Assembly (NCBI GenBank): GCA_963736975.1 | Contig: CAVTQY010000001.1 | Span: forward strand, 2,914,001 to 2,978,000 | Reading direction: 5' to 3' | Length of the DNA: 64,000 nucleotides | Source: CAVTQY01 sp963736975 | GTDB taxonomy: Bacteria; Pseudomonadota; Alphaproteobacteria; Acetobacterales; Acetobacteraceae | Shown here: positions 14,870 through 24,740 of the stretch, in pieces | How positions within the stretch are numbered: the first letter of the stretch is position 1 | Layout of the letters: every line of letters begins with the position of its first letter | Translations under genes and position numbers: made by a program | Notes under the pieces: generated by a model | The model's database searches: none | Told to the model about the DNA's origin: nothing | The model's input: only the letters and a program-made list of their open reading frames with translations

Positions 14870-16948
14870 TGCGCGAGGTACGTTCCTCGGCCTGTCCGCA
14901 CGATTGCCCGTCCACCTGCGCGCTCGAAGTCGAGGTGCTGGACGGCGCGCGCATCGGCGCAGTCCATGGCGCGGCAGCCAATACCTACACCGCCGGCGTG
15001 ATCTGTGCGAAAGTCGCGCGGTACGCCGAGCGCATCCATCACCCCGACCGGCTTACCCGTCCGTTGCTGCGCACCGGCTCGAAAGGCTCGGGGCGGTTCC
15101 GCGAAATCACCTGGGACGAGGCGCTCGACCGTACTGCTGAACGCCTGACCGAGATCGCCGCCGAACACGGCTCTGAAGCGGTCTGGCCGTTCTACTACGC
15201 CGGCACGATGGGGCTGGTGCAGCGCGACGGCATCAACCGCCTGCGCCATGCGATGCGCTACTCCCGTCAGAAACTGACGATCTGCACCTCGATCTGCGAG
15301 GCCGGGCTGGCGGCCGGCGTCGGCGGCTATGTGGGGCCGGATACGCGCGAGATGGCGAAATCCGACCTGATCGTGATCTGGGGCTGCAACGCGGTTTCGA
15401 CGCAGGTCAACGTCATGACCCATGTCACCCGCGCACGGAAGGAGCGTGGGGCGAAACTGGTTGTGGTCGATCCCTATAGGAACGCCACGGCGGCGGTGTC
15501 CGACATGCACCTTGCGCTCCGGCCCGGCACCGACGGCGCGCTGGCCTGCGCAGTGATGCATGTCGCCTTCCGCGACGGCTGGGCCGACCGCGCCTATATG
15601 GCGCGGTACGCGGATTGCCCCGACGAACTGGAGCGCCATCTCGCCTCCCGCGGGCCCGGCTGGGCTTCCGCGATCACCGGTCTGCCTGTCGAGCAGATCG
15701 AGGCCTTCGCCCGCCTCTACGGGTCCACCAGGCGCAGCTATATCAGGCTGGGCTACGGCTTCTCTCGCCAGCGCAACGGGGCCGCCAACCTGCACGCCGT
15801 TACCTGTATGCCGACGGTTAGCGGCGCCTGGCAGCACGAAGGCGGCGGCGCCCTATGGAGCCATCGCGGTATCTATCATTGGGACAAGACGCTGATCGAG
15901 GGCCTCGATGTCCGCGACCTCAGCGTGCGCGAGATGGACATGAGCCGCATCGGCAGCGTGCTCACCGGGGACCGGCGGGAGCTGGGCGACGGACCGCCAG
16001 TGCACGCGCTATTCATCCAGAACCAGAACCCGGTCACGGTCTGCCCCGACAGCAACCGCGTGCGCCGCGGCTTCGCCCGCGAGGATCTGTTCGTCTGCAT
16101 CCACGAGCAGTTCATGACCGAAACGGCGCGCTGGGCCGATATCGTGCTGCCGGCAACGATGTTCATGGAGCACGACGACCTGTACCAGGCTGGCGGCCAC
16201 ACGCATATCCAGATCGGGCCTAAGCTGATCGATCCGCCGGGTGAGTGCCGCTCGAACCACGAGGTGATCAACGCGCTGGCCGCCCGGCTCGGCGCGCAGC
16301 ATCCGGGCTTCCGGATGACCGCCTGGGACATGATCGATGCCACCCTGTGCGCCTCAGGCTGGCCGGATGCGCAAACCGTCCTCGCGCAACGCTGGGTCGA
16401 TGCGGCCCAGCCGTTCGAACAAGTCGCATTGCCTCACCGGCTTTCCGCAGCCGGGCGGCCGGTTCCGCTTCGCCCCCGACTGGGCGCGCATCGGCCCTGA
16501 TCACGCGCGGATGCCGCGCCTGCCGGACCATTTCGCTATCGGTGATCCGCTCAGCGTCGAGCGGCCCTTCCAGCTCGTTACCGCGCCGGCGCGCAGCTTC
16601 CTCAACACCAGCTTCACCGAGATGCCGTCATCGCGCGGGCGGGAAGGCCGCCCGACCGTGCTCGTCCATCCGGGTGACGCGGCACAGCTTGGCTTGGTGG
16701 ACGGCGGCAAGGTCCGGCTCGGCAATCAGCGCGGGGAGGTGGTGCTGGAGGTGCGGATCTTCGACGGGTTGCAGCCGGGGGTTGTAGTCGCCGAAAGCAT
16801 CTGGCCGAGCGAATGCTTCGAGGGCGGCATTGGCATCAACGCCCTGACCAGCGACGACCCGGCGCCACCGATGGGTGGCGCGGTGTTTCACGATACGGCG
16901 GTGTGGATGCAAGTCGAGGCTGTCGCCCTGCCTCTCGCAGCCGAGTAA
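14869..16948 (+). pseudogene. Molybdopterin oxidoreductase, frameshifted as sequenced
   Basis: The first frame (14869-16500) encodes an N-terminal 4Fe-4S motif (CPHDCPSTC and GVICAK) and the molybdopterin domains of a BisC/formate-dehydrogenase-like oxidoreductase, including WGCNAVSTQ and FIQNQNP. The C-terminal cofactor-binding domain continues in the +1 frame (to 16948: FRFAPDWARIGP, VLVHPGDAAQLG, ESIWPSECF). The switch occurs at about 16.40-16.44 kb and needs one inserted base. No second in-frame lesion is seen, so the gene may be intact in nature. The full product would have about 690 residues. Confidence 0.85.
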
Positions 16949-17039
16949 GCGTCTCGGCCCACACTCAGGCCGGCGATTTTTTGCGACTCGGAGGACGGAA
17001 TTCGTTCAACCAGCGGTTGGAGTGTGGTATAGGCGGTCC

Positions 17040-17921
17040 GTGTCCGGCCCTGCCGATTTCCCCTACCCGCCGTTCTCTCCTGGCCAAGCCGTCGCCCCGG
17101 CCCGTGCGCGCCGCTGGCGCGGGCTCGGCGCACGTCTGACCGGCTGGCTGCGGCAGTGGATTTATGCTGGCTACGAAACCCAGCTTCTGCACCAGGTGCG
17201 GGCGGGACCGATGCCGCGCCATGTCGGGCTCATCCTCGACGGCAACCGCCGCCAGGCGCGGCTTGCCGGGATGCGCGATTTCCGCCGCATCTACGAAATG
17301 GGCGCCGGCAAGCTCGATGAGGTGCTCGACTGGTGCGCCGAGCTTGGTGTTCGCGCGGTCACGCTTTGGGTCTGCTCCACCGACAATCTGGCCCGGCCGG
17401 CCGAGGAGGTCTCCGGCATCCTGGCCGCGATTGAAGCGAAGATGCGGAGCCTGGCGGCAGACCCGCGGATCCACCGGCTGGGCGTGCAGGTTCAGGCGAT
17501 TGGGCGGCTCGATCTGCTGCCCGCCCCGCTGTTGGCGGCGATCGAGGCGGCGCGCCGGGCCACTGAGGCCAATCGGCAAATGACGCTGACCATCGCCGCG
17601 AATTATGGCGGGCGGGAGGAGATCGCCGATGCGATGCGCTCACTGCTGGGGGAATTCACTGAACGCGGGTTGGCGCTGGCGCAGGCGGCGGCGGAGGTGA
17701 CGCCGCAGGCGATCGCCCGTCATTTGTATATGCCGAGCCTGCCCGATCCGGACCTGATCATCCGTACCAGCGGCGAGGTGCGGCTCTCCGGCTTTCTGTT
17801 ATGGCAGAGCGTCTATAGCGAGTTCCACTTTACCGACGTGAACTGGCCGGCGTTCCGGCGCATCGATCTCTTGCGGGCGATCCGCACCTTCCAGTCGCGC
17901 GAACGCCGCTTTGGCCGCTAA
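17040..17921 (+). CDS. Undecaprenyl-diphosphate synthase family cis-prenyltransferase
   Basis: This protein belongs to the UppS family, which condenses isopentenyl diphosphate onto an allylic primer in cis to build polyprenyl carriers. The catalytic region HVGLILDGNRRQAR carries the conserved aspartate, and IIRTSGEVRLSGFLLWQ and YSEFHF match the C-terminal substrate and dimer motifs. About 57 residues precede the core, including an Arg/Trp-rich stretch. GTG at 17040 is my choice; GTG at 17022 or ATG at 17211 are alternatives. No lipid or wall genes adjoin it, so it may be a secondary paralogue. Confidence 0.82.
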   Translation: MSGPADFPYPPFSPGQAVAPARARRWRGLGARLTGWLRQWIYAGYETQLLHQVRAGPMPRHVGLILDGNRRQARLAGMRDFRRIYEMGAGKLDEVLDWCAELGVRAVTLWVCSTDNLARPAEEVSGILAAIEAKMRSLAADPRIHRLGVQVQAIGRLDLLPAPLLAAIEAARRATEANRQMTLTIAANYGGREEIADAMRSLLGEFTERGLALAQAAAEVTPQAIARHLYMPSLPDPDLIIRTSGEVRLSGFLLWQSVYSEFHFTDVNWPAFRRIDLLRAIRTFQSRERRFGR

Positions 17922-18031
17922 GACCGGGCCAAAACGCCGACCCGCAGTCGATGAAAGCGGCGCCACAGCCTCCCGGGGGCGGAGACGTCGCCACTGCACG
18001 GCCGGCCACTTTTGGTTTTAATTAGCCCTCG

Positions 18032-18871
18032 ATGCAGGTCGATGCACACCACCATGTCTGGCGCCTCTCGCGCGGCGACTACGGCTGGTTGACTCCAGAC
18101 CTGTCCATCCATCGCGACTACACGCTGGACGATCTGCGTCCGCTCCTCGGCGGGATCACCGCGACCGTGCTGGTGCAGGCGGCACCGACTGAGGCAGAAA
18201 CCGCGTTCCTACTGGAAACAGCACGCCACTCGGGCGGGCTGGTGCGCGGCGTCGTCGGCTGGACCGATCTCGCCGCGTCGGACGCGCCGTCGCGTATTGC
18301 TGGCATGGCGACCGATCCCTTGGTGCGCGGCCTGCGCCCGATGTTGCAGGACATTGCTGATACGGAATGGATTCTGCGCCCCGAGGTGGCCGCCGGGCTT
18401 CGCGCCATGACGACCGGCGGCCTGTGTCTCGACGCCTTGGTCCAGCCGCGGCATCTGCCGGCGATATTGACTCTCTGCGCGCGCCATCCCGACCTGCCAG
18501 TCGTGATCGATCACGCGGCAAAGCCAGACATCGCGCATGGGGTGTTCGAGCCCTGGGCTTCCGATATCGCCCGCGTTGCACAAGAAACTGCCGCTGTATG
18601 CAAAATTTCGGGACTTATCACCGAAGCGGCGCGCGATTGGCGCGTGGATGACCTGCGCCCATATGTGAATCATCTGTTGAAAACATTCGGCCCGCAGCGC
18701 CTTATTTGGGGCAGCGACTGGCCCGTCGTCGAACTCGCCGGCGGCTATGCGCGCTGGCTCGCAGCCACCCGGACGCTGCTGGCCGGATTGCCGCAAACAG
18801 ACTGCGACGGGATCGAGGGTGGTACGGCGGCTCGATTTTATCGCCTGAACACAGATGTAGGCAAACGTTGA
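18032..18871 (+). CDS. Amidohydrolase_2 family lactonase-type hydrolase
   Basis: The 279-residue protein is a TIM-barrel metal-dependent hydrolase of the amidohydrolase_2 group, closest in pattern to L-fuconolactonase/L-rhamnonolactonase proteins. The metal-binding start QVDAHHHVWRL, VVIDHAAKPD and LIWGSDWPVVEL at the C-terminus are diagnostic. It has no signal peptide, so it acts in the cytoplasm. It stands alone, with no sugar-acid catabolism genes next to it, so the substrate is open. Confidence 0.82.
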   Translation: MQVDAHHHVWRLSRGDYGWLTPDLSIHRDYTLDDLRPLLGGITATVLVQAAPTEAETAFLLETARHSGGLVRGVVGWTDLAASDAPSRIAGMATDPLVRGLRPMLQDIADTEWILRPEVAAGLRAMTTGGLCLDALVQPRHLPAILTLCARHPDLPVVIDHAAKPDIAHGVFEPWASDIARVAQETAAVCKISGLITEAARDWRVDDLRPYVNHLLKTFGPQRLIWGSDWPVVELAGGYARWLAATRTLLAGLPQTDCDGIEGGTAARFYRLNTDVGKR

Positions 18872-18971
18872 CATTTTGATCTTGCGGCAATCGGCCGGCC
18901 TTTTTCTGGCACGACACCGCGCCTGAACCGGCCCACTCGCCGAACCGGCCTAACTCGGCGAAACTCGGTGG

Positions 18972-19391
18972 GTGATCCGGATCAGCAGCACGCTCGCGAT
19001 CGACGACCGCGCCATCACGGAAAGCTTCGTGCGTGCCTCCGGTCCGGGCGGGCAGAACGTCAACAAGCTCGCCACCGCGGTACAGCTTCGTCTCGATCTC
19101 GCCGCATCGGGACTGCCCGATGATGTGCGCGCGCGTCTCGCCCGGCTTGCCGGCAGGCGGCTGACCCAGTCGGGTGAGTTGGTCATCGTTGCCCAGCGCC
19201 ATCGCACCCAGGAACGCAATCGCGCCGCGGCGATGGACACGCTCCTGCGGCTGGTCCGCCGCGCGGCAATCCCGCCGACCAAGCGAATCGCTACCAAACC
19301 CACCGCAGCGTCTCGCAAACGCCGGCTGGATACGAAAGCGCGTCGCGCCCGGCTCAAGCAGACCCGCGGCACGCCCGCTGCCGAAACCTGA
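18972..19391 (+). CDS. arfB: Alternative ribosome-rescue factor ArfB (YaeJ-like)
   Basis: ArfB hydrolyses peptidyl-tRNA on ribosomes stalled at the end of non-stop mRNAs. The 139-residue protein has the catalytic GGQ loop (ASGPGGQNVNKLATAVQLR, residues about 22-40). It ends in a long basic tail (KRRLDTKARRARLKQ) like the one that enters the empty mRNA channel. The start is GTG at 18972. It is 9 bp upstream of the FUSC gene. Confidence 0.92.
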   Translation: MIRISSTLAIDDRAITESFVRASGPGGQNVNKLATAVQLRLDLAASGLPDDVRARLARLAGRRLTQSGELVIVAQRHRTQERNRAAAMDTLLRLVRRAAIPPTKRIATKPTAASRKRRLDTKARRARLKQTRGTPAAET

Positions 19392-19400
19392 GCGCCCGAC

Positions 19401-21359
19401 GTGAAAGACCGCCTTGCCACGACGGTGGCAGCGATCCGCGAGACCCTCTTCCCGCCCGACCCGGGCATGCTCCGCTTGTTCACCGCGTTGCGCGCCACGC
19501 TCGGGGCTCTGCTGACCTTGCTGCTCGTGGTCTTGCTCAGCACGGTCGTACCCACGCCGGCCGCGGATCGCCTGCTCGGCTTCATCATCGCCCTGTTCGC
19601 CGGAGCGACCGTACGCGACCCCCGCAGGCGCGCGCAGGCGATCACGATGGCATTGGTGCCGGTGGTCGCGATTCCAGCCAGCACCGCGGCGGCACTGCTG
19701 CTTCATCATGAGCTGATGAAGGACGCCGTGGTGCCGGCCATCATCTTCGCGGCGACCTACGGCGCCGCGCGCGGGCCGCGCTGGGGAACGCTCGGGCTGA
19801 TCGCGTTGATCGCGTATATTGTTGGCCTCGTCACCGAACTTCCGCCATCGACCTTGCCGGTCCGCTGTATCGTCATCTGTCTGGCCGCGGCCGATGCGGC
19901 GCTGCTCCGTCTCGTGCTGCTGCCCGAGCATCCGGCGGCGGAGCTGCGTCGGCTGCTGCACGATGCGAGGCGCGGCATCATCCGCCTGCTCGCCGGCATC
20001 GATGCAGCACTTGCCAACGGCGCTTGGCGCCTGGGCGGACGGCATGCATTGCAACGCGCCCTCGACAACTTGGCGACCACCATCCTGATGGTGCAGGTGC
20101 GATTGCCGGCGCTGGCGGAGACGCCGCCCGGCCTAGGGTTGCATATGCTGGAAACCGAGCTGGTAGTGGAGCGGCTCGTGCGGACGGCCCTTCAGGATCT
20201 CGGCCGGCCCGGCGAACGCGGGGCTCTTCGCCAGACTGTCGCAACCCTGCAGGCCGCTTTGACCACCGACCGTGAACCGCCGCCCCTGCCGGAGCAGTCT
20301 GGCGGACTTGCGGGCGCGTTAGGGTTGCTGGCCCGGGTCCTGCGCGAGCACCCGGTCGGGCCGGCGCCGGCACCGTTGCCGGCGCAACCACCCTCCGCGG
20401 GCCTGTCCCCGGCGATCCAGTCAGCCATCGCTGCCACCCTCGCCATTATCGGCGGCGAGTTGATATCGCCGACCCGATGGTATTGGGCGGCCTTCGCCGC
20501 GTTCATTACCTTCCAGGGCACGCGCTCGCGCGGCGAGTCGATCGCCAAGGTAATGCAGTTCATGGCCGGCACGCTCGCCGGCGTGGTCGGGGGCGTGTTC
20601 GCGGCGGTGCTGTTGTCCGGACACACCGGGCTCACGCTGACGCTGATCGTCGTCGCAGTGTTTCTTGCCTTCCAGGCGGCGCAGGCCGCGTACGGCATGA
20701 TGGTGTTCTGGATCACCATCATCCTCGGCCTGCTGTTCGGGATGCTCGGTTACTTCGCGCCGGAGCTGCTCTTGTTGCGATTGAAAGAAACCGCGGTCGG
20801 TGCCGGCTGCGGCGTGCTGGTGGCGAGCGCCATCATGGTGCGCCCGACCTACGCTGTCGCGGATGCCGCAATGGCCGCCCTGCTGCGCGCGATCCGGCGC
20901 ACCGTGGACGCCGCCGCTCAGTCACTGCTGGACGGCACGCCCGATCCGAATTTGCCGAGCGCGCTGATCGAGCTGCAAAGCCGCTTCATGGACCTGCGCA
21001 CCGCCGTCCGCCCGGAGCTGCAGGGCCTGGGCGCGACCCGCCATGCCGGGCTGCGCCAACGCCTCGTCCTGTTGGAGGGCTGCCAGGCGTGGACACGCGA
21101 GCTGGGTAGGATCTGCCTGGATACTCCCAAACCCGACGATCCGGCGCTGGTGCAGACCGCACGCGCAACGGCGGCTCGGATCGACGCGCGCCTGGCGGAC
21201 CTCGCCCGCGGCTCGCTCGATGACCCGGTGCCCGGCGATCCCGAGCTTTCGGTCGGCCTGGCGCAAGGCGATCTGGACAGCCCGCCGGTGCGCCTGCTGA
21301 TTCGCATTGAGGCTGCGCTGAGCCGCTTGGCTCGCCAGAGCGTCATTCGGTCGGCGTGA
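19401..21359 (+). CDS. FUSC/aromatic acid exporter family membrane protein
   Basis: This 652-residue inner-membrane protein has two halves, each with a block of about five or six hydrophobic helices (residues about 25-175 and 365-480) followed by a cytoplasmic helical stretch. This is the duplicated plan of FUSC/YccS/AaeB-type proteins linked to fusaric and aromatic acid export. WYWAAFAAFITFQGTRSRGE is characteristic of the second core. The start is GTG at 19401, closely following arfB. No periplasmic adaptor gene is adjacent. Confidence 0.85.
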   Translation: MKDRLATTVAAIRETLFPPDPGMLRLFTALRATLGALLTLLLVVLLSTVVPTPAADRLLGFIIALFAGATVRDPRRRAQAITMALVPVVAIPASTAAALLLHHELMKDAVVPAIIFAATYGAARGPRWGTLGLIALIAYIVGLVTELPPSTLPVRCIVICLAAADAALLRLVLLPEHPAAELRRLLHDARRGIIRLLAGIDAALANGAWRLGGRHALQRALDNLATTILMVQVRLPALAETPPGLGLHMLETELVVERLVRTALQDLGRPGERGALRQTVATLQAALTTDREPPPLPEQSGGLAGALGLLARVLREHPVGPAPAPLPAQPPSAGLSPAIQSAIAATLAIIGGELISPTRWYWAAFAAFITFQGTRSRGESIAKVMQFMAGTLAGVVGGVFAAVLLSGHTGLTLTLIVVAVFLAFQAAQAAYGMMVFWITIILGLLFGMLGYFAPELLLLRLKETAVGAGCGVLVASAIMVRPTYAVADAAMAALLRAIRRTVDAAAQSLLDGTPDPNLPSALIELQSRFMDLRTAVRPELQGLGATRHAGLRQRLVLLEGCQAWTRELGRICLDTPKPDDPALVQTARATAARIDARLADLARGSLDDPVPGDPELSVGLAQGDLDSPPVRLLIRIEAALSRLARQSVIRSA

Positions 21360-21433
21360 GCCGCCCCGAATTGATCCTCGCTATTGGGTGCCACCGCGCG
21401 CGAACCTCAAGACAAAGCGCCGCTGCTATTATG

Positions 21434-23209
21434 TTACTCCGCCGCGGCCTCTTCGATCTGCGGCAGCAACCGACCCGGCGCATCGCTCTCGCGCTCGAGC
21501 ACGAGATGCCGGTCATGCAATGCGGCGACCTCCTCTCGATGCGCAATCGACACAATAGTGGTATGCGGCAGTCGCGTCTTGATCGTGCGATAAAGCGCCG
21601 CCTCCGATGCGGGGTCGAGACTGGCCGTCGCTTCGTCCAGAAACAACCAATCCGGCTTGGCGAGCAAAGCGCGCGCCAGCGCAACACGCTGTTGTTCACC
21701 GCCTGACAGGACCTGCGGCCAGTTTCTGCCTTCGTCGAGATGCGGCACCAGGCCCGGCAGGCCTGCATCCTCCAGCGCGCGAACAACATCGGCCTCGGCA
21801 TACGCAGCGGCGGGTTCGGGATAGGTGATGACGTGTCGCAACGAGCCAAGCGGGATGTAAGGCCGTTGCGGCAAGAACAGGCAGCGCTCGGTCGGGCGCT
21901 GTACCTGGCCCTCCCCGAACGGCCAGATACCGGCCAAAGCACGGAACAAGGAAGACTTGCCCGATCCGGTTCGGCCGGTCACCACGACAGAGGTTCCGGG
22001 GGCGAACGTCAGGTTCTCGTCGGCGAGCAGCTTGTCGCCGCCCGGCACCTCCAGGGTCAGGTTCGACATCCGGACCGCGCCATCGGGTGACGGCTCCATG
22101 ATCAGGCCGTGGGCGCTGGCGGCGCGCGCGATCACCACGGCGCGGTGAAACGTCGTGAGTCGTTCGACGATCGCGGTCCACTGCGCCAGCGTGGGATACA
22201 CGTTGACAAACCAGGACAGTGCGTTCTGGACGCGCCCGAAAGCGTCGGCAATCTGGGTCAGGCCGCCCAGTTCGATCTGGCCGGTGAAATACCGCGGCGC
22301 CGCGACGACAAAGGGGAAGATGATGGCCACCTGCGCGTAGCCGGAGGTGAGTGCGTTCAGCCACTTGGTCCAGGTCATGATGCCCCACCAGTTGCCGATC
22401 ACACGGTGGAACCTGTCGAGCAGATTGCCCTTTTCTTCCTCCTCGCCGCGGTAGAGTGCGATGCCCTCCACGTTTTCGCGCAGGCGCACCAGCGCATAAC
22501 GGAAATCGGCTTCCACCCGCTGCTGGCGGAATCGCAACCCGATCAGCGGGCGGCCGACGAGGTGGGTGAGCCACGTGCCGACGATCGCGTAGAGCAGTGC
22601 GACGAACACCATATAGCCGGGAATGGTGACGCCCAGGACCCGAAGGTCGCCCGATATGCCCCATAGAATGCCGACAAAACTGCCAAGGGTCACCACATTG
22701 GAGAGAAAATCGATTGCCAGCGACAGCGTGTTGGCGACGAAGTCGCGGATGTCCTCGGCGATACGCTGATCGGGGTTGTCGGTACCGATCGCCGCAGCAT
22801 CGGTGGTCAGGCTGATGCGGTAATAGGCGCGGTCCGCCAGCCACTCATTGAGGAAGCCCGTCGTCATCCACCGACGCCAGCGGATCTGCAGCCATTGATT
22901 GAGGTATGTCGAGTAAACCGCCACAACAATGTAAACTGCGGCGACGGCGCAGAAACCCGGCATGATGAAACCGCTTGGCGTGCGCCGCCAGGTCAGCAGC
23001 AGCTCCCAGAACGCCGTTTCATTCTTCATTTGCAGCGCGTTGAAGAACAGCCGGTTCCAGAAGTTGAACACGACATTCATCCCGACCATCGACAGATTGA
23101 GCACGATAATCGAGATCAGCAGTGTCCAGGCCGACCAGCGCTCCTCGGAACGAAAATAGGGGCGCGAGAGCTGCCACACATCACGCAGAAAGGCACGTAT
23201 GGATTTCAT
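21434..23209 (-). CDS. SbmA/BacA-like ABC transporter, fused permease-ATPase
   Basis: This 591-residue half-transporter has an N-terminal membrane domain with the ABCD/SbmA-BacA/YddA pattern (NRLFFNALQMKN, RWRRWMT, NPDQRIAEDIRDF). The C-terminal ATPase domain has Walker A GRTGSGKSS, signature LSGGEQQR and Walker B WLFLDEATAS. Members move peptides, vitamin B12 or very-long-chain fatty acids. It starts at the ATG at 23209, overlapping the upstream DUF1499 gene by ATGA, so the two are coupled. Confidence 0.9.
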   Translation of the reverse strand: MKSIRAFLRDVWQLSRPYFRSEERWSAWTLLISIIVLNLSMVGMNVVFNFWNRLFFNALQMKNETAFWELLLTWRRTPSGFIMPGFCAVAAVYIVVAVYSTYLNQWLQIRWRRWMTTGFLNEWLADRAYYRISLTTDAAAIGTDNPDQRIAEDIRDFVANTLSLAIDFLSNVVTLGSFVGILWGISGDLRVLGVTIPGYMVFVALLYAIVGTWLTHLVGRPLIGLRFRQQRVEADFRYALVRLRENVEGIALYRGEEEEKGNLLDRFHRVIGNWWGIMTWTKWLNALTSGYAQVAIIFPFVVAAPRYFTGQIELGGLTQIADAFGRVQNALSWFVNVYPTLAQWTAIVERLTTFHRAVVIARAASAHGLIMEPSPDGAVRMSNLTLEVPGGDKLLADENLTFAPGTSVVVTGRTGSGKSSLFRALAGIWPFGEGQVQRPTERCLFLPQRPYIPLGSLRHVITYPEPAAAYAEADVVRALEDAGLPGLVPHLDEGRNWPQVLSGGEQQRVALARALLAKPDWLFLDEATASLDPASEAALYRTIKTRLPHTTIVSIAHREEVAALHDRHLVLERESDAPGRLLPQIEEAAAE

Positions 23210-23700
23210 TGCGACGCGGGTCTCTCGGTTGGCGGCTTGAGCATTTCATCCAGGGCAGCCAGCCAGCGTGTGATGCGCCGGCGGTTCATCCCGAAATCTC
23301 CATAGCCGTACACGCTGCGGGAGTACAGCAGAAGGGTACTGGCATCGGCACTGCGCGGCATCGCCTGTACCATGATCAGGTCGGGGAAATTGAAAACGGC
23401 GCTGCGCACCACCCAGTGCCGTTGCAGGTTCGCGGCGTAATCGGCGGCCGGATAGGTTCGGGGCTGCGAAGCGGCCACCCGGCCAATCGCCGCAAACAGC
23501 CGGGCAGCCGGAACCGGGTAAACCGCAGTGGCGATATCCGGCCTGGGCGAGAAGTCTGCTGGCGCTGCGAGGGCAGTGTTTGGCGTCGCCGGCCGTTCGA
23601 TATGGGTTGCGTCCATCAGCGGCGGGACCGGCAAGCCGCTCGCACCCATCGCCGCGCAGGCCGGCAGGACAAGGCCAAGCAGCCAGCCAAGCAATGTCAT
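23206..23700 (-). CDS. DUF1499 lipoprotein coupled to the ABC transporter
   Basis: I start this 164-residue protein at the ATG at 23700, which gives a lipoprotein signal (LLGWLLGLVLPAC, lipobox LPAC). The C-terminal part shows the DUF1499 pattern (VYPVPAARLFAAI and SRSVYGYGDFGMNRRRITRWL). DUF1499 proteins are small envelope proteins of unknown function. The ATGA overlap with the SbmA-like gene suggests the lipoprotein assists that transporter. It is divergent from ihfA. Confidence 0.8.
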   Translation of the reverse strand: MTLLGWLLGLVLPACAAMGASGLPVPPLMDATHIERPATPNTALAAPADFSPRPDIATAVYPVPAARLFAAIGRVAASQPRTYPAADYAANLQRHWVVRSAVFNFPDLIMVQAMPRSADASTLLLYSRSVYGYGDFGMNRRRITRWLAALDEMLKPPTERPASQ

Positions 23701-23784
23701 GCAGCGTGGAAGATCGACATCGGCTGGAGATGGCGCATTAGATGCGCCCGAGCAAGCACGCAACTGGCTGATCTTACGCTTTCC

Positions 23785-23813
23785 TTGACGGGAACCGAGC
23801 GGCTTCTTAGCGT
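23785..23813 (+). promoter_or_regulatory. Possible ihfA promoter
   Basis: TTGACG (23785-23790) is followed after 17 bp by TAGCGT (23808-23813), seven bases before the ihfA start codon. If this is the promoter, the ihfA mRNA would be nearly leaderless, which fits the absence of a clear ribosome-binding site. The -10 match is weak. A small perfect inverted repeat (GGCGCAT-TAG-ATGCGCC, 23732-23748) lies further upstream. Confidence 0.3.
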
Positions 23814-23819
23814 CCGTTC

Positions 23820-24164
23820 ATGAACACGGTCACACGGGCGCATCTGGCCGAGACCATCTACGCCCAGGTCGGGCTCTCGCGCAATGAGTTCGCCGAGCTG
23901 CTGGAGACAGTGCTCGAGCGTATGGCCGCGACGCTGGAGGCGGGAGAGTCCGTCAAGATCAGCGGTTTCGGCACCTTCTCCGTGCGCCAGAAGGGCCGCC
24001 GCGTGGGGCGCAACCCCAAAACCGGCCAGGAGGTACCCATTCTGCCGCGCCGCGTGCTGGTGTTTCGCCCGAGCCACGTGCTGAAGGCGCACGTCAACGG
24101 CATAGCGCCGGGATCGGCCGATAACCTCTCGGACGGCGCCCGCATGCATGATGAGGACGAATGA
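23820..24164 (+). CDS. ihfA: Integration host factor alpha subunit
   Basis: IHF-alpha is half of the heterodimeric nucleoid protein that bends DNA at specific sites. The 114-residue protein starts with the usual TVTRAHLAETIY and carries VKISGFGTFSVRQK and the DNA-intercalating arm GRNPKTGQEVPILPRRVLVFRPS. The C-terminal tail after LKAHVNG is 20 residues longer than in enterobacteria. It overlaps the MerR gene by ATGA, the usual alphaproteobacterial ihfA-merR pairing. Confidence 0.95.
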   Translation: MNTVTRAHLAETIYAQVGLSRNEFAELLETVLERMAATLEAGESVKISGFGTFSVRQKGRRVGRNPKTGQEVPILPRRVLVFRPSHVLKAHVNGIAPGSADNLSDGARMHDEDE

Positions 24165-24691
24165 GCGATGCCGATGACCCTGGCGGCGGCACACGCGCGC
24201 GTCCGAAAAAGGCTCCGACGGCGTTCCGCACGATCAGCGAAGTCGCCGACGAACTGCACATCCCTCAGCACGTGCTGCGCTTCTGGGAAACCAAATTTAT
24301 CCAGGTGAAGCCTCTCAAGCGCGGCGGCGGCCGCCGGTATTACCGTCCGGACGACATCGCCCTGCTGCGGCGGATCTCCGATCTGCTCTACATACAGGGA
24401 TATACGATCAAGGGCGTGCAGCGCCTGCTTCGGGAAGGGGGCGGCAAACTCTCCGACGACATCCCGCCAGCAACGCTGGACGAGCGGGCGGAAGCGGAAG
24501 CCGAGCAGGCGGGCGGGGCGTCGCCCGAGCCCGAGCTGCCGATGCCTGGGCTGGCGCCCTCATCGCCGCCGGCACGGCCCGTGCGCTCCAGAGCGGAGGC
24601 GGATGTGGAGCATCTGCGTGCGGCACTGCGGGAGACGTTGCGCGACCTTGAGGAGTTGCGGGCCTTGCTCCCGCATCGCGGATCGGAGTGA
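24161..24691 (+). CDS. MerR family transcriptional regulator downstream of ihfA
   Basis: The 176-residue protein has an N-terminal MerR-type winged helix (FRTISEVADELHIPQHVLRFWETKF, then RYYRPDDIALLRRI and GYTIKGVQRLL), a Pro/Ala/Glu-rich linker and a C-terminal helix rich in Arg and Glu. No cysteine metal site is seen in the C-terminal part, so it is not a metal sensor of the MerR/CueR type. It is conserved after ihfA in alphaproteobacteria with unknown targets. The tRNA-Pro gene follows. Confidence 0.9.
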   Translation: MSDADDPGGGTRARPKKAPTAFRTISEVADELHIPQHVLRFWETKFIQVKPLKRGGGRRYYRPDDIALLRRISDLLYIQGYTIKGVQRLLREGGGKLSDDIPPATLDERAEAEAEQAGGASPEPELPMPGLAPSSPPARPVRSRAEADVEHLRAALRETLRDLEELRALLPHRGSE

Positions 24692-24740
24692 GCAAGATTT
24701 GCCTGCGAGGGTGCCCCGCTGCTACAGAATACAGCCAAGT

